From: Epiperipatus broadwayi
Lineage: Eukaryota > Onychophora > Udeonychophora > Euonychophora > Peripatidae
Direction of reading: 5' to 3'
DNA: 64,000 bases
Assembly (NCBI GenBank): GCA_028023455.1
Contig: JAQFVV010006273.1
Span: 1,984,001-2,048,000 of the forward strand
Shown: in pieces, positions 12,072-24,140 of the stretch
Numbering within the stretch: the first letter of the stretch is position 1
Layout of the letters: each line of letters starts with the position of its first letter
Translations under genes and position numbers: made by a program
The notes under the pieces: model-generated
The model's database searches: none
The model's input: the letters and a program-made list of their open reading frames with translations, nothing else
What the model was told of the DNA's origin: nothing

Positions 12072-12746
12072 TACAGAGGCAAAACTCTCCGTATAGCAGC
12101 ACCACTCGGTGCAAGCCAGAGCAATCAATGGATGTAAGGTTTGTGTGCCCACTCATCAAATATCCTCATAGTCCTTTATAGTTTGTGCCTTTTATCAGTG
12201 AGAAGCCTTGAATCTCAGAGCACTGCAACTAGTTCTTATAATCTAATGCAACCCTCTAGCAGCCACCTATTACATTTTTAGTTAACTATAAAACTATGAG
12301 TCTAAAATGAAACACAATAATGTATCAATTTGCTTATATATTATATAGATTTGAACTCAGTTCAGCACTCATATGTTTTGGTGTCTTTGTTTTTTTAATA
12401 TCCACAGTCACCATAATCATATTGGGAAAAATTGATATTAAACCTGAACTGAGTTCAGAGCTTGAATTGAAAACATTATTGTGTTTTCATTTTGGACTCA
12501 TGGCTTTATAGTGAACTAAAAAAGTAAAAGTTGGCTGCTGGAGGGTTGCATTAGATCCTAAGAGCTAGGTGCAGTTGTCCAAGATCCAAGGTTCTTCAAT
12601 AATAAAAGCCACAAGCTAAAAACTAGTCTTGGGATATTGGATGAGTAGGCACCAGATAGCAATTTTATGTACAAACCTTCTTGCATCCATTGATTACTCT
12701 GGCTTGCACTGAATGGTGCTACTTTATGGAGCATTCTGCCTCTGTT
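12072..12746. mobile_element. Foldback (long palindromic) element, copy 1
   Basis: The whole 675-bp segment is an imperfect palindrome. The left arm starts ACAGAGGC...CTCCGTATAGCAGCACC; the right arm, read backwards, gives ACAGAGGCAG...CTCCATAAAGTAGCACC. Matching continues through GCAAGCCAGAG, AATCAATGGATG, TCTAATGCAACCCTC, CAGCAGCCA and an inner TGAACTCAGTTCA / TGAACTGAGTTCA pair, leaving a loop of roughly 80 bp. There is no coding sequence. Long arms with almost no unique centre are typical of foldback-type or MITE-like DNA elements. A second member lies at 26491-26873, which shows this is a family and not a local inversion. Confidence 0.85.
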
Positions 12747-12749
12747 TTA

Positions 12750-13853
12750 ACTGCTTGTGTAAGCATAAAGAATGGTGACCATATGGTGTTTAGTGGTTTT
12801 ATGACAAGTGTAATTTATAATTATTGAGTCAGAGAATTAGGAATAACTATTGACACAATTTATTATTTCTTTTGATAAATAAATTGCTTTTTAATTAATA
12901 TAACATTACTTTTACAATTATCAAATTCATATTTTCACATGTGGTAATTATTTATTGAAAAATTACAACTTCTATCACTGACTTCAAAGTTTACAAAATT
13001 ATAATGTAGATCTTGGCTATTTCTTTAAGTCCAAAATCTGTCATTTTAATCTACAAAGACCAAAGAACTTTGCAAAGTAGCATTGTCTTTAACTGAATAC
13101 TATTGAATATAAACTTATTTCACACATCTATTTAAGATAATTAATCCCTTTTAAAAGCATTTATATATACCCTTATTGTCTATGTATTCCAGGATTTAAT
13201 TTATTTTTCTGCTTAGGTAATTACTCATTTCTCCAAATAATTTTAGTATATTTTTAATTTTTTCTACATTTAGCTTAATTACATTCTAAATATTTTAATC
13301 ATTAAATTGTTTAGTTTTTCCATGCTGTATTTCTTTATTTTCTTATAAATATCATGTGGTGTATTATAAATATCATGCGCTGTAAATCTCTATTTCCAAC
13401 AAATATATTAGAAATTATAACTTTAAATTACTTTATCCCCCCCCCCCCACTGTTTTTTAATAAACAAGATTTCTTTTCAATTTTATTTTTTACTCCAGAA
13501 GTTAAATTTAGATTTTTAATCTGCAATTATCTCCAAGTTACTATCTGCTACCTTTTATTTTATGTTATCAAATTTACTAATGTTGCTTAGAAACACTTTT
13601 CCTCTTAAATTTCTATTATAAAAAATAATTTTATATGTTATGTTTTTTTTAATGTATTTGAAGTATATATAATATAAAACATATATATCAAATAATAAAA
13701 TACTCATTATACAACTAAAATAGTTGTATATAAATATATCATTTTGTCTAATTTCTTGTCTGGAAAAGATATTGCCCCCCTCCCCCTATTAAAACAACAC
13801 CCTTGGACAGATCAGTAAATTCTTATTTGTTATATATAATATTATAAAGTCCT
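12750..13853. other. AT-rich DNA with homopolymer runs
   Basis: No gene is seen. A run of about 11 C sits near 13438-13448 and a C-rich CCCCCCTCCCCC near 13774. The open frame at 13354-13590 is translated T-rich DNA with no recognisable features. Confidence 0.45.
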
Positions 13854-13854
13854 G

Positions 13855-14225
13855 TACATGAAGGATCAGAGTGACTTGTGGTCAACAAGGGTAGGATGAC
13901 AAGGTTGGCACTGGGCTTTGAACATTCCATCATCAGATTTTCAATGAAATGGAAGGCTGAAAGTTGTGGGTTGGAGTAGTTTGAAGCCTGTCCATTAAAG
14001 TGTGAAGATTGGCTATCTTAATATAAGCAAAGCTTTGATTGTATATATGTGTAGAGATGATAATCTGGACCAACTTGCTGGTTTAGTACGAAGTACGTTT
14101 ACTGGTGATTATTTTTCTTTTTGACATGTGTGTGATCGAGTGTATCAATGGTATGAGATAGCATGGATAGTTGAGGGTCATATAAGTCTGAGTTCAAACC
14201 CTATATATTTCATATAGAAGTGCAG
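13855..14225 (+). repeat. Dispersed repeat of about 370 bp, copy 1 (inverted copy at 53530-53945)
   Basis: This copy starts GTCCTGTACATGAAGGATCAGA and shares, in order, GGTCAACA, GGGCTTTGAACATTCCAT (versus GGGCATTCCAT), CCATTAAAGT, AGAGATGATAATCTGGACCAACT, TTTACTGGTGATTATTT and GTGTATCAATGGTATGAGATAG with the reverse complement of 53530-53945. GTCTGAGTTCAAACCC near its right end resembles a pol III box B, so it could be part of a SINE, but no box A is clear. There is no open frame of note. Confidence 0.75.
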
Positions 14226-14229
14226 GTAT

Positions 14230-15689
14230 AAAAAAACTGTATTGTAGAAAAAAAATTTAAAAAAATAAATTCATATTTCAAATTCTACTATTGTAAATAC
14301 ATCTTTATTGGGCTGGCCATATGAAATTAAATAAGATACAGTATTTCTAAAAAAGTATTTTATATATGGAAGAAGTAGATTCAATTTTTATATGAAGATT
14401 ATCTCAAAGATGGTCTAAAAAAGTACTATGTTCCATTACCTTTATTGGAACAATGGAGAGCTACAATTTAAGTAACATGTTGAAGTATTTAAAAAAAATA
14501 AAATTCTGTACACAAGTAAAATTATACCACTGACATCACAAGGCATAAAATATATCAGATTAAAGAACAAGCATGTGATCATATTATTAGTTCACCAATT
14601 GATTTTACAGACATTACTTAACATATCTTATGTAGTATTATTGCTTTTTTTTTTAGTTAGACATTCTTATTCATTTTTGAATGATTATTGTTGATAAGTT
14701 AATTTGATGCTATATTTTTTGATCTAATGTGAACAAATAAATGAAGTATTTAATAACAATTGATTCAGAATCAAGAAAATGTCATTTTTTCTCTTATAAA
14801 TGATGTGGCATAAGACAGAATTAGAGTATAAAAATTGAACTGTATTTAGTAATATGTATAAACAGTAAATGCTGTTCAAGTACATAATTATCCATTGTCA
14901 CTTTAAGAATTGTGGTTATTTGCTTTATTTATATCTTGATCATATATCATCAAATGACTTAATAATTTATGCTATCACTTGTTTCCTTTCTCAGAGGCTA
15001 TGCTAAGGCTGCCAGTAGATTTTGAGTGGTAGATAGGGAAGTCTTTTGATATGAAGACTAATTATAAATAATATTTAAATGGTGTCCAAAAAGATCTCAT
15101 ATTGCCTTGTAGGATAGGATGATAGTTCATCAAAGACTAGATACCATTTCCAATAATCTTTTCTTTCTCCCTCTTTTCCTTCAGTTATCAATGTTCCAAT
15201 CATTGTGAGTTTCTCATGACCATCAAATATTTCCTCAGATTAATTGTGACAATGGCAATGTGAATATGTGTTAATTTGTACAAAAACACATCCATCCTTA
15301 AATTATATGTACAGTATTTTGATTTCAATTCCTTTTACATTTTAAGCTCAAGCCCTCACGGATTAAAAAGCAATGATAGACAGAGTTAGTAAGCTATTAA
15401 TCTTTAGTTGTGATTTTTGCTTTTCGGCAGTACAATGAGTTAATTTGAAACTGAATCATATTAGTGAGTCATGAAAGATTGTGTTTATGCAGCTCTATTT
15501 AGTTATCATGTTGTCTATTGCACAAGTGGAAGAGCCTACAAAATTTTACCTAAAAATGGCCTATAATGTACTGACTGGCTAGGTTGTCATGCCTAATGTA
15601 TCTCATTTTAACAATAGAAATAATAATATTAATATCATTAGTAATGGTAAAGAAAGAGGCAATAGTAGTACTAAAAGTAAATATTATAA
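14230..15689. other. AT-rich DNA, nothing recognised
   Basis: No frame longer than chance, no repeat boundary and no RNA gene recognised in this 1.5-kb stretch that precedes the LINE relic at 15690. Confidence 0.4.
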
Positions 15690-18410
15690 ATCTATTTTTT
15701 TTCTAAATATAGGTACATGAAATGTGAGAATGTTATTTGATACAAAATCTTCAAGATCCGTATTTGGCTAAAGGCTTGTCAAGATTTCTAGTCAATATAG
15801 CTGCTCTTAGTGAAACTCACATCTTAGAAGAAAAATGTTTCATGGAATAGAGAAATAGACAATGAAATAAGGAAGTATGGTGTTGGATTTGCTGTAAAGT
15901 CTAATTTAATATCTTCTATTGTTGGAATTACTCATTGTATCAATGAAAGACAGTGTTAAAATTCACTGTGCGCAATGGAACTTATGCTTCTATAACAATT
16001 TTACTTTTGTTTTAATATGTAATTCTATGATAAGTATTTATTTACTTCCAAAGAAAATAGTGATTTATTTAAACTTTAATATAAAATAAATAACTGAGCA
16101 ATGCTCTCAGCCTATAAGGTCATATTTATAATACAATGGTTTTGATTGTTATGAATTTGAGTTTCTAGGTTGAAAGCATTGATCAGCTATTTATTTATTA
16201 TTTAAAGTTGAAATAAATTAATCTTTTCTTTGGACATGAATAAACACTTATCATAGAAGAACTTATGCTTATTTTATTAGTATCTATGCTCCAACCTTAG
16301 ATTCAGAGAATTCAGAAAAATAAAGCTTTTATTCCTTTTGGATAACATTATTACATAAATATCATTTTTTTCTTCTTGAAGACCTTAATGCACATGTTGC
16401 TACAGCTAGTAGACTCTGACAAAATCTTATTGGTAATAAAAACAATGATGATGTAAATTCAAATGGATTGTTATTATTGAATTTACACATAAATCATTAA
16501 TTGACTATCATAAACAGTTTGTTTCAGCAGAAAAACTGCTATAAAGAAACATGGCATTCATACTCAAAATAATGTCATTTAATCAATAAATTTATAGTTA
16601 TGCATCAGAATACAATAGAAATCCACAATATGCTAGCATTCACTAGCACATGAAGTTGAACAAATTATAGATTGTGATCCAAGAATAAAATGATAGTCAC
16701 ATTAAAAAATATATATTATTCCAATCATATGTACAAGAAAATTAGTGTTCATTTTTTAGAAGAATCTAGTATATATTTTATATTATAACAACTATTAAAC
16801 ACTAAAATTGCTAATTTGCATATGCAGGATCGCCATATTACATAAGTGTGAAATTCTCTAAGAAATCTATTGTGGATATAAGAAAATCTATTCTTGGGTT
16901 CACCATAAAGAATCATGCTGCTTTTTTGCCAATGATCTTATAATTAGTGCTTTAATTAAAAGGAAATACAGCATTTACTGCTTGGAAAAATAAGATTAAA
17001 TGTGGTACTAGTGAAGATAGAAGTTTAATAATTGATAAGAAAACTTAAAACTGATTAGTGAATTAATACTATGAACAAGATACAGACAATTGCTGATCAT
17101 CATCATTCTAGATCTTTTTTATACTTGAAAAACAACAAATGGATTTGAAAAATATTATATCTTATTAAATCCAGCAATACCATTCTTATATGTCAATAAT
17201 ATTTTGAAGTATGTTAATAATATATCCATTTTATGAAATTTATGTTCTGACAAAGACAGCTGATTTAGTGAAGTCAAAATAACTCTTTGTAATCTAAAAA
17301 AATGAAAGACTGCAGGTCCTGATGAAATACCTGGAGAAGTTTTAAAAATATAATACATGAACTCATGCCATCCAAACTTAAGCATTATTTTATTGTTCCA
17401 ATTTGTAAATACAAAGGGAATAAACAAAATTGCAATAATTATCATGGAATATCATTATTATTTATTATAGCAAAGATACTTATCAAGAATTTTGTTGAAT
17501 AGGCTGCTTCAAATTGTAAATGGATACCATAGACTCAATGTGGTTTTAGAGAATTAAGAAGTGATACAAAGGTTTTTGTTGCCAGACAAATGGAAATGTT
17601 GGAAACTAAGTGATTTATATATTGCTTTTATTGATTTGGTCAAAGCATTTGATTCAGTTAATAGGACAGATCTATGACATTGTTTGAAATTAGTTAGTTT
17701 TTCAATAAGTTATTCATATTATAGTTTTCTATATGACAGAATGAGAGAAAATATTCCTAATCAGGGTTAAAATCCGAGACATTTGATATAAAAACTGGTG
17801 TTAAACAAGAATGTATACTTGCAACAACACTGTTTTCAATATTTATGATAGTGATTTTTGTAAATGTTTATAGAGGACTTAATCCACAGGGATCAAAATA
17901 CAATATATGTTTGATGGTGGCATTTATAATTTGAATCAATTAAAAGTAAATAAAAGAAATACCTTTTGGATTCTGAATTTACAGTATGCTGATGATTGGG
18001 TTATTTTTGCCACAATTTATAAAATATTCTTAATGTTTCAAATGCAATATGTAAAACTTTGGCTTATTAATTAATGTTCAAAAAATTCAATTTCTTTATT
18101 ATCCAGTGACTGAAGAAAAATCCTCAGCATTGTTTAATTTAGATGTTTATCAATTTGAAACCATAAACCAGCTTGAATGATTTGCTAGTTTTATAAGTAG
18201 AAGAGTGGATTTAGATGTTGAGGTACAACACAGACTCCAATATGCTGCTGATGCTTTTAACAAGTTTAAGGATAAAGTACATTATAGGGAAATAACAACC
18301 GCAATTAAGTTAGCTATTTATAAAACTGTTGTTTTATATTGCATGAAAGTGAAATTTATACACTCTATCAGCACAATATAAAAAAGAAAGATCATAAAAC
18401 CAGTCAAAAT
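15690..18410 (+). pseudogene. RTE-like LINE relic (APE endonuclease + RT)
   Basis: This is a long but riddled LINE on the plus strand. The APE-type endonuclease begins near 15711 with GT-stop-NVRMLFD (family GTWNVRTL), then AALSETHI near 15800, GVGFAVKSNL near 15880, YAYFISIYAPTLDS near 16265 and LLEDLNAHVA near 16375 (family LLGDFNARVG). The RT follows: DEIPGEVLK near 17320, NYHGISLLFIIAKILIKNF near 17430, QCGFRELRSDT near 17535, FDIKTGVKQECILATTLFSI near 17785, and an intact catalytic LQYADDWVIFA at 17979-18011. In this family the endonuclease nicks the target and the RT copies the RNA in place. At least a dozen stops and an apparent insertion near 16030-16250 show it is long dead. The 3' end near 18410 runs into another LINE. 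Confidence 0.82.
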
Positions 18411-18419
18411 GTTTTTTAG

Positions 18420-21400
18420 ATTGCTGTTAAAAATGAAGGGTTTGAAGTATTAGTAGTAGTGGAAACACATCTAAGGGAAGAGCCTACACTGGAAAATTTG
18501 GTATCGCAAAGTATATAAAAAAGGAGTGATGGTATAGGAGTTGTGTCAAAAAATATTTAAATACTGTAAAGTTCAAGAACATTAGTAGTTTGAGATAAGG
18601 TTAGGAAGACAAGAAAGGATGATGGCTATATTGTATATGGCCACTGGATATATTCAAACTATAATGGAGTGGAACAGTAGCATATATAAACATCTAGTTA
18701 AGAATATGTAGTTTCATAAAAGGGGGGGGGAGAATAATGTTCATAGGGGATATGAATGAGCATATTGAAGAAATTGATGACATGGTTAACAAGAATGGAC
18801 AGATTTGAAAATTTTTGGTTAGAGTGGATTTGAGCATTGAAAATTTATCAAATATTTATGAGACGCAATACACATGGTCTAGAAATAATATATTTCACAC
18901 AATAGATTATGCATTAGTAGAGAAAAAGGAAATGGAATAAAGTATGAAAAATTAAAGTGTTTGATAATAAAGCGAGACTATGTAATATTAATCATAATTT
19001 CTTTATAATAGAAATGGTTAGTAATGTGATGGAAAATAATAATAAAATAGAAATGATAGTGAAAGATGTGGATGGAAAGTGAATAATAAAAATAAAAAGA
19101 ATATAAAATGAAAGTAGAAGAAAATAAGGACTGGTGTGGTGAAGTAGAAAAAGTGGCAAACAAGGTTTTAAATGAGAATATTTAAAAGTAATAGAAAAGT
19201 GAGAATCTGTAAAAGTGAAAACAAAAGCATGCAGAGAATATAAATGTGCCATTAAAAACAAAGAAAGTGAAAAAAATGTTAATATTAAATAGAAAAACTA
19301 TTTTTTTAAAAAAAGTTGGCTATAGATAATTATAATAAAGGATAAATTATTGGAGGATATTAATGAAAGTGGAAGAGGTGGGAGTAAAAAGATTTAGAAA
19401 TATATTAAAAGAAGAAATGTAGGGGAGAGAGAAATAATATTATTAATTGATGAGGAAAAAGAGTGTAGTTCTAGAGAATTAGTTTTAAATAAGTATGCAA
19501 TGGATATAGAAAAGATGTTAGATGTGAAGGACAGAATAATAACAAATATAAAAGCACGTAGTAATGGAAATATTAGTTTTATAGAAAATGAATTGAATGA
19601 GGCAGTGAAAAAGTGGAAAGGCAAGCTTAGATAGATGAGCAATAGATATGGTGATGAATTTGGGAAATAGGGCAGATGAGGATTTCCTGATAGCTGGAAT
19701 AATACAGCAGTGAGGCTATTATTTAAAGGAAAGGATCATAGAAAGATAAACAATTATAGACTAATAATGATAATATTTATATTATATAAAGTTTTGCATA
19801 TGTGGCAAAATGGATGGAAGAAAATAATACAATGTTTTAGAATGGATGTATATAGAAGATTGTTTATTTGTGGGCACACAATATGAGTAAAAATACATGT
19901 AAGCAGTTATACATGGTCTTTATAGTTATAGAAAAGGTATATGATAAATAGAAATAGAATATGGGTAAGTTTAGTAAATTTGTGAGTGAATGGAGTTTTA
20001 ATGAATCTTATTAAGAGATTGTATGAAAATAATTATTCTACATATCAATTGGGAATGGGGTGGAACTAATGCAAGGATGCTCTTTGTCATCTATTTTATT
20101 TTTGTTATATTTGAGAGAAATGGAGAAAGCAATAGAAATTATAGAAAGAAGTGTAGAGATTCCATTAATAGATGACAAAGGAATAGATACATTATCAGGT
20201 TTTTTTATTTGCTAATGATATCTTCTTGTGCACAGAAAGAAGGAAAGATATAGAAGTTATGCTGATGACATACACAAGAGGTGGGTAAAAAGATGGCAAT
20301 TAAATTTAGTGAAGAAAAATCAAAAGTAATGATGACAAATGCTGAGGAAAGAGAAGAGAAAGAATTTTTATTAAGGGATATAAAGTTAAATGTGGTTAAT
20401 AGTTATAACTATTTGGGAATCGTCTTAAGTAATCAGAGAAATTGCTTGGATGAATGGGAGAAAAAATTGATAAATGAAGCAAAAAAGGGTCTGATAAAGA
20501 AATTGTTTTTATACAATAAATATGATGTAACAAGAATCATATGGGAGTGGCAATAACAGGGTTAACTTATGGTAATGATGCATTATGTATTAGTAAACAG
20601 ATGTTAGATTATTTAGAAAGAGTACAAAGAAAAGTGGAAAAACATGCATTAGATGCAGATGTGTAGATGGCAAATGAGGCAATTCATGGAGTAATGGGAT
20701 TGTCATGTTTTTATATGAGAGATGCAAAATGAAAATGTTCAGTAGATTGCAATTTATGGATAGTAAGACAATAGCCAAAATAGTACTTAATTAGATTATG
20801 AGTAAAGGACAGGCAACAAAATGGTGACTAATGTAGTACAGTAAGCAGAAGATTTGTCTAAAGACTTCATGTCAGTATATTTGTACAAAAGATGGGATGA
20901 TTGTGTTAGGAGAATTGTTGAGTCGTATGGGATAGAAGAATAGATGCATTAATAGAAAATAGGGAGTTGGAAAACTAGTGTGGAAAGTAAAGAGTTTAAA
21001 AAAATACAGAAGTAAACAGAATATTGGGTGTGAGTTACTTTACAATAATAGCAAGAAAAATAGTTTACTGTTTGGAAAAATGTGGGTGATTTAATCTGCA
21101 ATTTATGTAAGGATGGCATGAAAAATATTAGGCATCTGCTAATTGAATGTAAATGATTATAAGCAGAAAGGGTACAAATAATGAAGTTGTGGGAGAATAA
21201 ATATAAACAAAGTGATTCTACAGAAAGTGAATTCTTGTTTTTTATGCTGGGTTTGGAAAAAGATAAGGCGGATCTAGATAAAAATCTCATAGAGTGGACA
21301 AATATGATGTTGTGGAAATGGGATGGAGCAGGATAGAAAGGGTTAACAGGTTTCTCTGAGCATAGTGGCTGAGAGATTCCTAACTTTGATAAAGAAGAAG

Positions 21401-21430
21401 CCATAGCACATCATATTGATAAATACAAGT
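18420..21430 (+). pseudogene. LINE family 2, copy A (endonuclease + RT relic)
   Basis: This is a second, different LINE family. The endonuclease part gives VLVVVETHLREEPTLENL near 18447, FIGDMNEHIEEIDD near 18740 (family GDFNAH) and TQYTWSRNNIFHTIDYALVE near 18870. The RT gives AVRLLFKGKDHRKINNYRL near 19710 and NRNRIWVSLVNL then LIKRLYENNYSTYQLG near 19950-20060. The catalytic box is degraded to FANDIFL near 20208. The frame at 20281-20556 (IKFSEEKSKVMMTN...NSYNYLGIVLSNQ) is the RT thumb. The C-terminal knuckle NLQFM/CKDGM...IRHLLIEC lies near 21090-21150. The tail aligns with copies B and C. It has many stops and frameshifts. Confidence 0.8.
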
Positions 21431-22884
21431 AGTGGGATAATAGTTTTTTTATTTACAAATAAGAATAAAAAAAAAAGTAATGTGTGCTATGTAAAAAAAT
21501 TAAAATACGTCTACTTTTTTCAGAAATGAAACTTAAATCGTCAAATGGCTAAGAAACTTAGAAATTTAATTAAACAAATAATTAAGAACAAATTTACAAA
21601 TTAATTGTGCAAATATAAATTTACTCATACAAATTAAGTTATGAAAATAAAGATTACAAAAAAACAAAAAGATAAAATTAATTGTACAAAATAATTTTTT
21701 TTTTTAAAAAATAAAAGGTTACAATGGAATATTGAAATCCTACGGCATTGTGGGGGAAGCATATTTTTAGCTTTATTACCGCTTCCATATTAGGCTAGAT
21801 TTTGTTAGTTTGTAGAATTGTTTTTTTTTTTTTTAAAGATTTATCGGTTTTGGTAAGGCCAAATAACTATTAGATTTTATTAGTTTGTACAATATTTGTT
21901 TTTCCAGATTTAGCACGGTTTTGAGATCAAACCCCTGCTAAATTTTTTGCATGTTTACACAGGTGACAATTATCAAAATTGAATATGTGGAGATTTTTTT
22001 GTGAGAATTACAGTGGGACTAAAAAATTAAGTCAAAGAAAAGGATCAATTTCATTCTTGATGAAAATAAAGTGAAAATAATAATTTTCTGTGTGTTTCAA
22101 TTATAACAATACTAGATTGTGATGGTAGCATTTAAAGAACAAGCTAGCCCCCCCATAAAAAAATCTAAAGAAAAATAAAAGGATTAGTGGTAGTTTTTTT
22201 TTGCAAACAAATAAAGTTAAAATCATTAACAAAATCTATCTTGATATGAAAGTGATGATAAATCCAAAAAATAAACTACTAACTCTCAAGATTTAAAATT
22301 AAAAAAAAAAACTCAAGATTTCAACATTTCCTGTAACTTTTTACTTTATTTTTTTAAGAACTTTATATAATTAATTTTGCAATTTTTTTTATTGTTGTTG
22401 TTTAATTATTTTGTATAACTAAAATTCATATTTTTTTTCTTCATGTTTATTTGTAACCATTTTTTTAAAAAAAATTAATTTCTACGAGTAAATTCATATT
22501 TACATAACTCAAATATCTGTTCTTGTTGTTTATCTGTTCAATTACATTTCTATATTTTTGAGCCATCTATCAATTGTACTATCATATCTGAAAAAAGTAT
22601 ATCTAACATTTTATTTTTATTTAATTTTATATTTATTTTCTTTATTTTTATTTTTAAACCAAAAAACAAAACAACTATATTACCATTACTTGTTCTATAT
22701 ATCACTTGGGATTGGTGTGGTAGCTTCCCCAACCATAAGTCAGAAATGTCTCTCAACACTGATTACATGCTTACTGAAAAAGCAATCATTCTCTTTTTAA
22801 ATTTCACATTATTTTTGTATAATCTCCATAAAATAGTAATAAAGTAATAATATATAGTTTTTAAAAAAAATAATTTGAATTTTA
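21431..22884. other. AT-rich DNA with many homopolymer tracts
   Basis: No gene seen. Long T and A runs are frequent (for example near 21695, 21822, 22300 and 22430) and there is a short CCCCCC run near 22148. The overlapping frames on both strands at 22550-22800 are low-complexity readings. An AATAAA on the minus strand (22886-22881) overlaps the stop codon of the exon that follows. Confidence 0.45.
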
Positions 22885-23106
22885 TTATGTCATTTCATCA
22901 TTTAAATTACAAACAGGATTAATATATGCATATTTACATGTACTTTCATACTCTACAAGTGACAAATTTGAACTATCAGTATTTATTTTTTTACACAATT
23001 TTACATCTGAAACACTTGTTTGAATACCAGTTTCATTTTCTTTTAAAATTTCTTGAAGATCAGCTTCTTCTTTTGATAAATCATCCGGAGAAATAATTTT
23101 TTTTAT
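22885..23106 (-). CDS. Candidate terminal coding exon, possibly the C-terminal tail of the ABCC gene
   Basis: The minus strand has an acceptor (TTTATTACAG just above 23106) followed in phase 0 by 73 codons and TAA. The product starts IKKIISPDDLSKEEADLQEI and is charged and hydrophilic, with no membrane segment and no motif I recognise. Its codon content is unlike the low-complexity frames around it. It is on the same strand as the transporter exons, 11.6 kb beyond the H-loop exon, and phase 0 at its start fits. ABCC proteins do carry a hydrophilic C-terminal tail. However, the short stretch that should follow the H-loop exon (a VxEFDxP...LL-type segment) was not found between them, so the link is inference. 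It may instead belong to a separate gene. Confidence 0.5.
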   Translation of the reverse strand: MKKIISPDDLSKEEADLQEILKENETGIQTSVSDVKLCKKINTDSSNLSLVEYESTCKYAYINPVCNLNDEMT

Positions 23107-24140
23107 CTGTAATAAAATGAAATGCATACAGTTTAATTTTGCATATTTGAAAAAAAAAAAAAACAATATTTTTTTTCAATACAATTGAAATAATTTATGT
23201 TTTTAATACTATTTATTAGAATATAGTTAACCTGCATTATATTAAATTTATGTATCATAAATTTATGATGCTTACATATTATAATTTTATAACAATAGTA
23301 TTTTGGATATTATTGATTGCTGTTAACATATATATAGTAATTTCTTTGAACATTTTCATTTAATTAAACAAATTTGTTCAATAATTTTTTTATGAAGTGT
23401 AAAAAAAGAAATGAAATATTACAATATACATTTTAAAGAAAGTATTACCTTTTTGTTATACTGAAAGTTAAAAAATAATGAAATGTTGATATTGTTTATC
23501 CAAAAATGAGTTATGACATACACTAAAATATTTTATTTACTTAAGAAAAATAACTCTATTTATATAAAAAAAATTGAAAAGATTAATAAGACAAACACTT
23601 TCATCTCATTGTAGTTTTAATTATATTAAGTTTATTATTTAGGAAAATATATTTTATCAACAGTTTGATGCATCAAAGTTTCAGCATTAATAATAATATA
23701 TTTTCAAACAAGTGAATAAAATTTTAGTACTGCAAAAATAAAAAATATATAATTTGAACTAATTTGAATATTAGATCCCACACTTATCAAAAAAAAAGAT
23801 TCAATATTATTTGCATATTTAAATTAGAAATATGTATAAACAAAATGCAAAAAGTTTTACATGAATTTGCTATATTTAAATAAGCTATCAAGGAAAATAA
23901 TATACTGTTCATTAATATTTTGGTTTAAATAAATAATTGTTTCCCTATTTTCATGTTATTGTTAAATTACAATTCATTAAAAAATTCTTCCATTCATCAA
24001 ATATATCAAAAGCAATTCATGCCATGTTGAAGGAAAAAACAAAAATACTATTTGTAGCCAATACTTGTTTACTAAAATATCCAGGAATTTCTGACAGATC
24101 TTGTAAAGATTTGTTTTTTCATAGTCTCTTTCTGCTTTTC
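23107..24140. other. AT-rich DNA, probably intronic
   Basis: No motif seen. The plus-strand frame at 23937-24143 is a weak candidate for the degraded upstream part of the LINE relic that begins near 24100. Confidence 0.35.

Noticed and set aside
22558-22800. 80-codon plus-strand frame, membrane-like
   Set aside because: Low-complexity T-rich sequence with an equally long antisense frame; no supporting feature.
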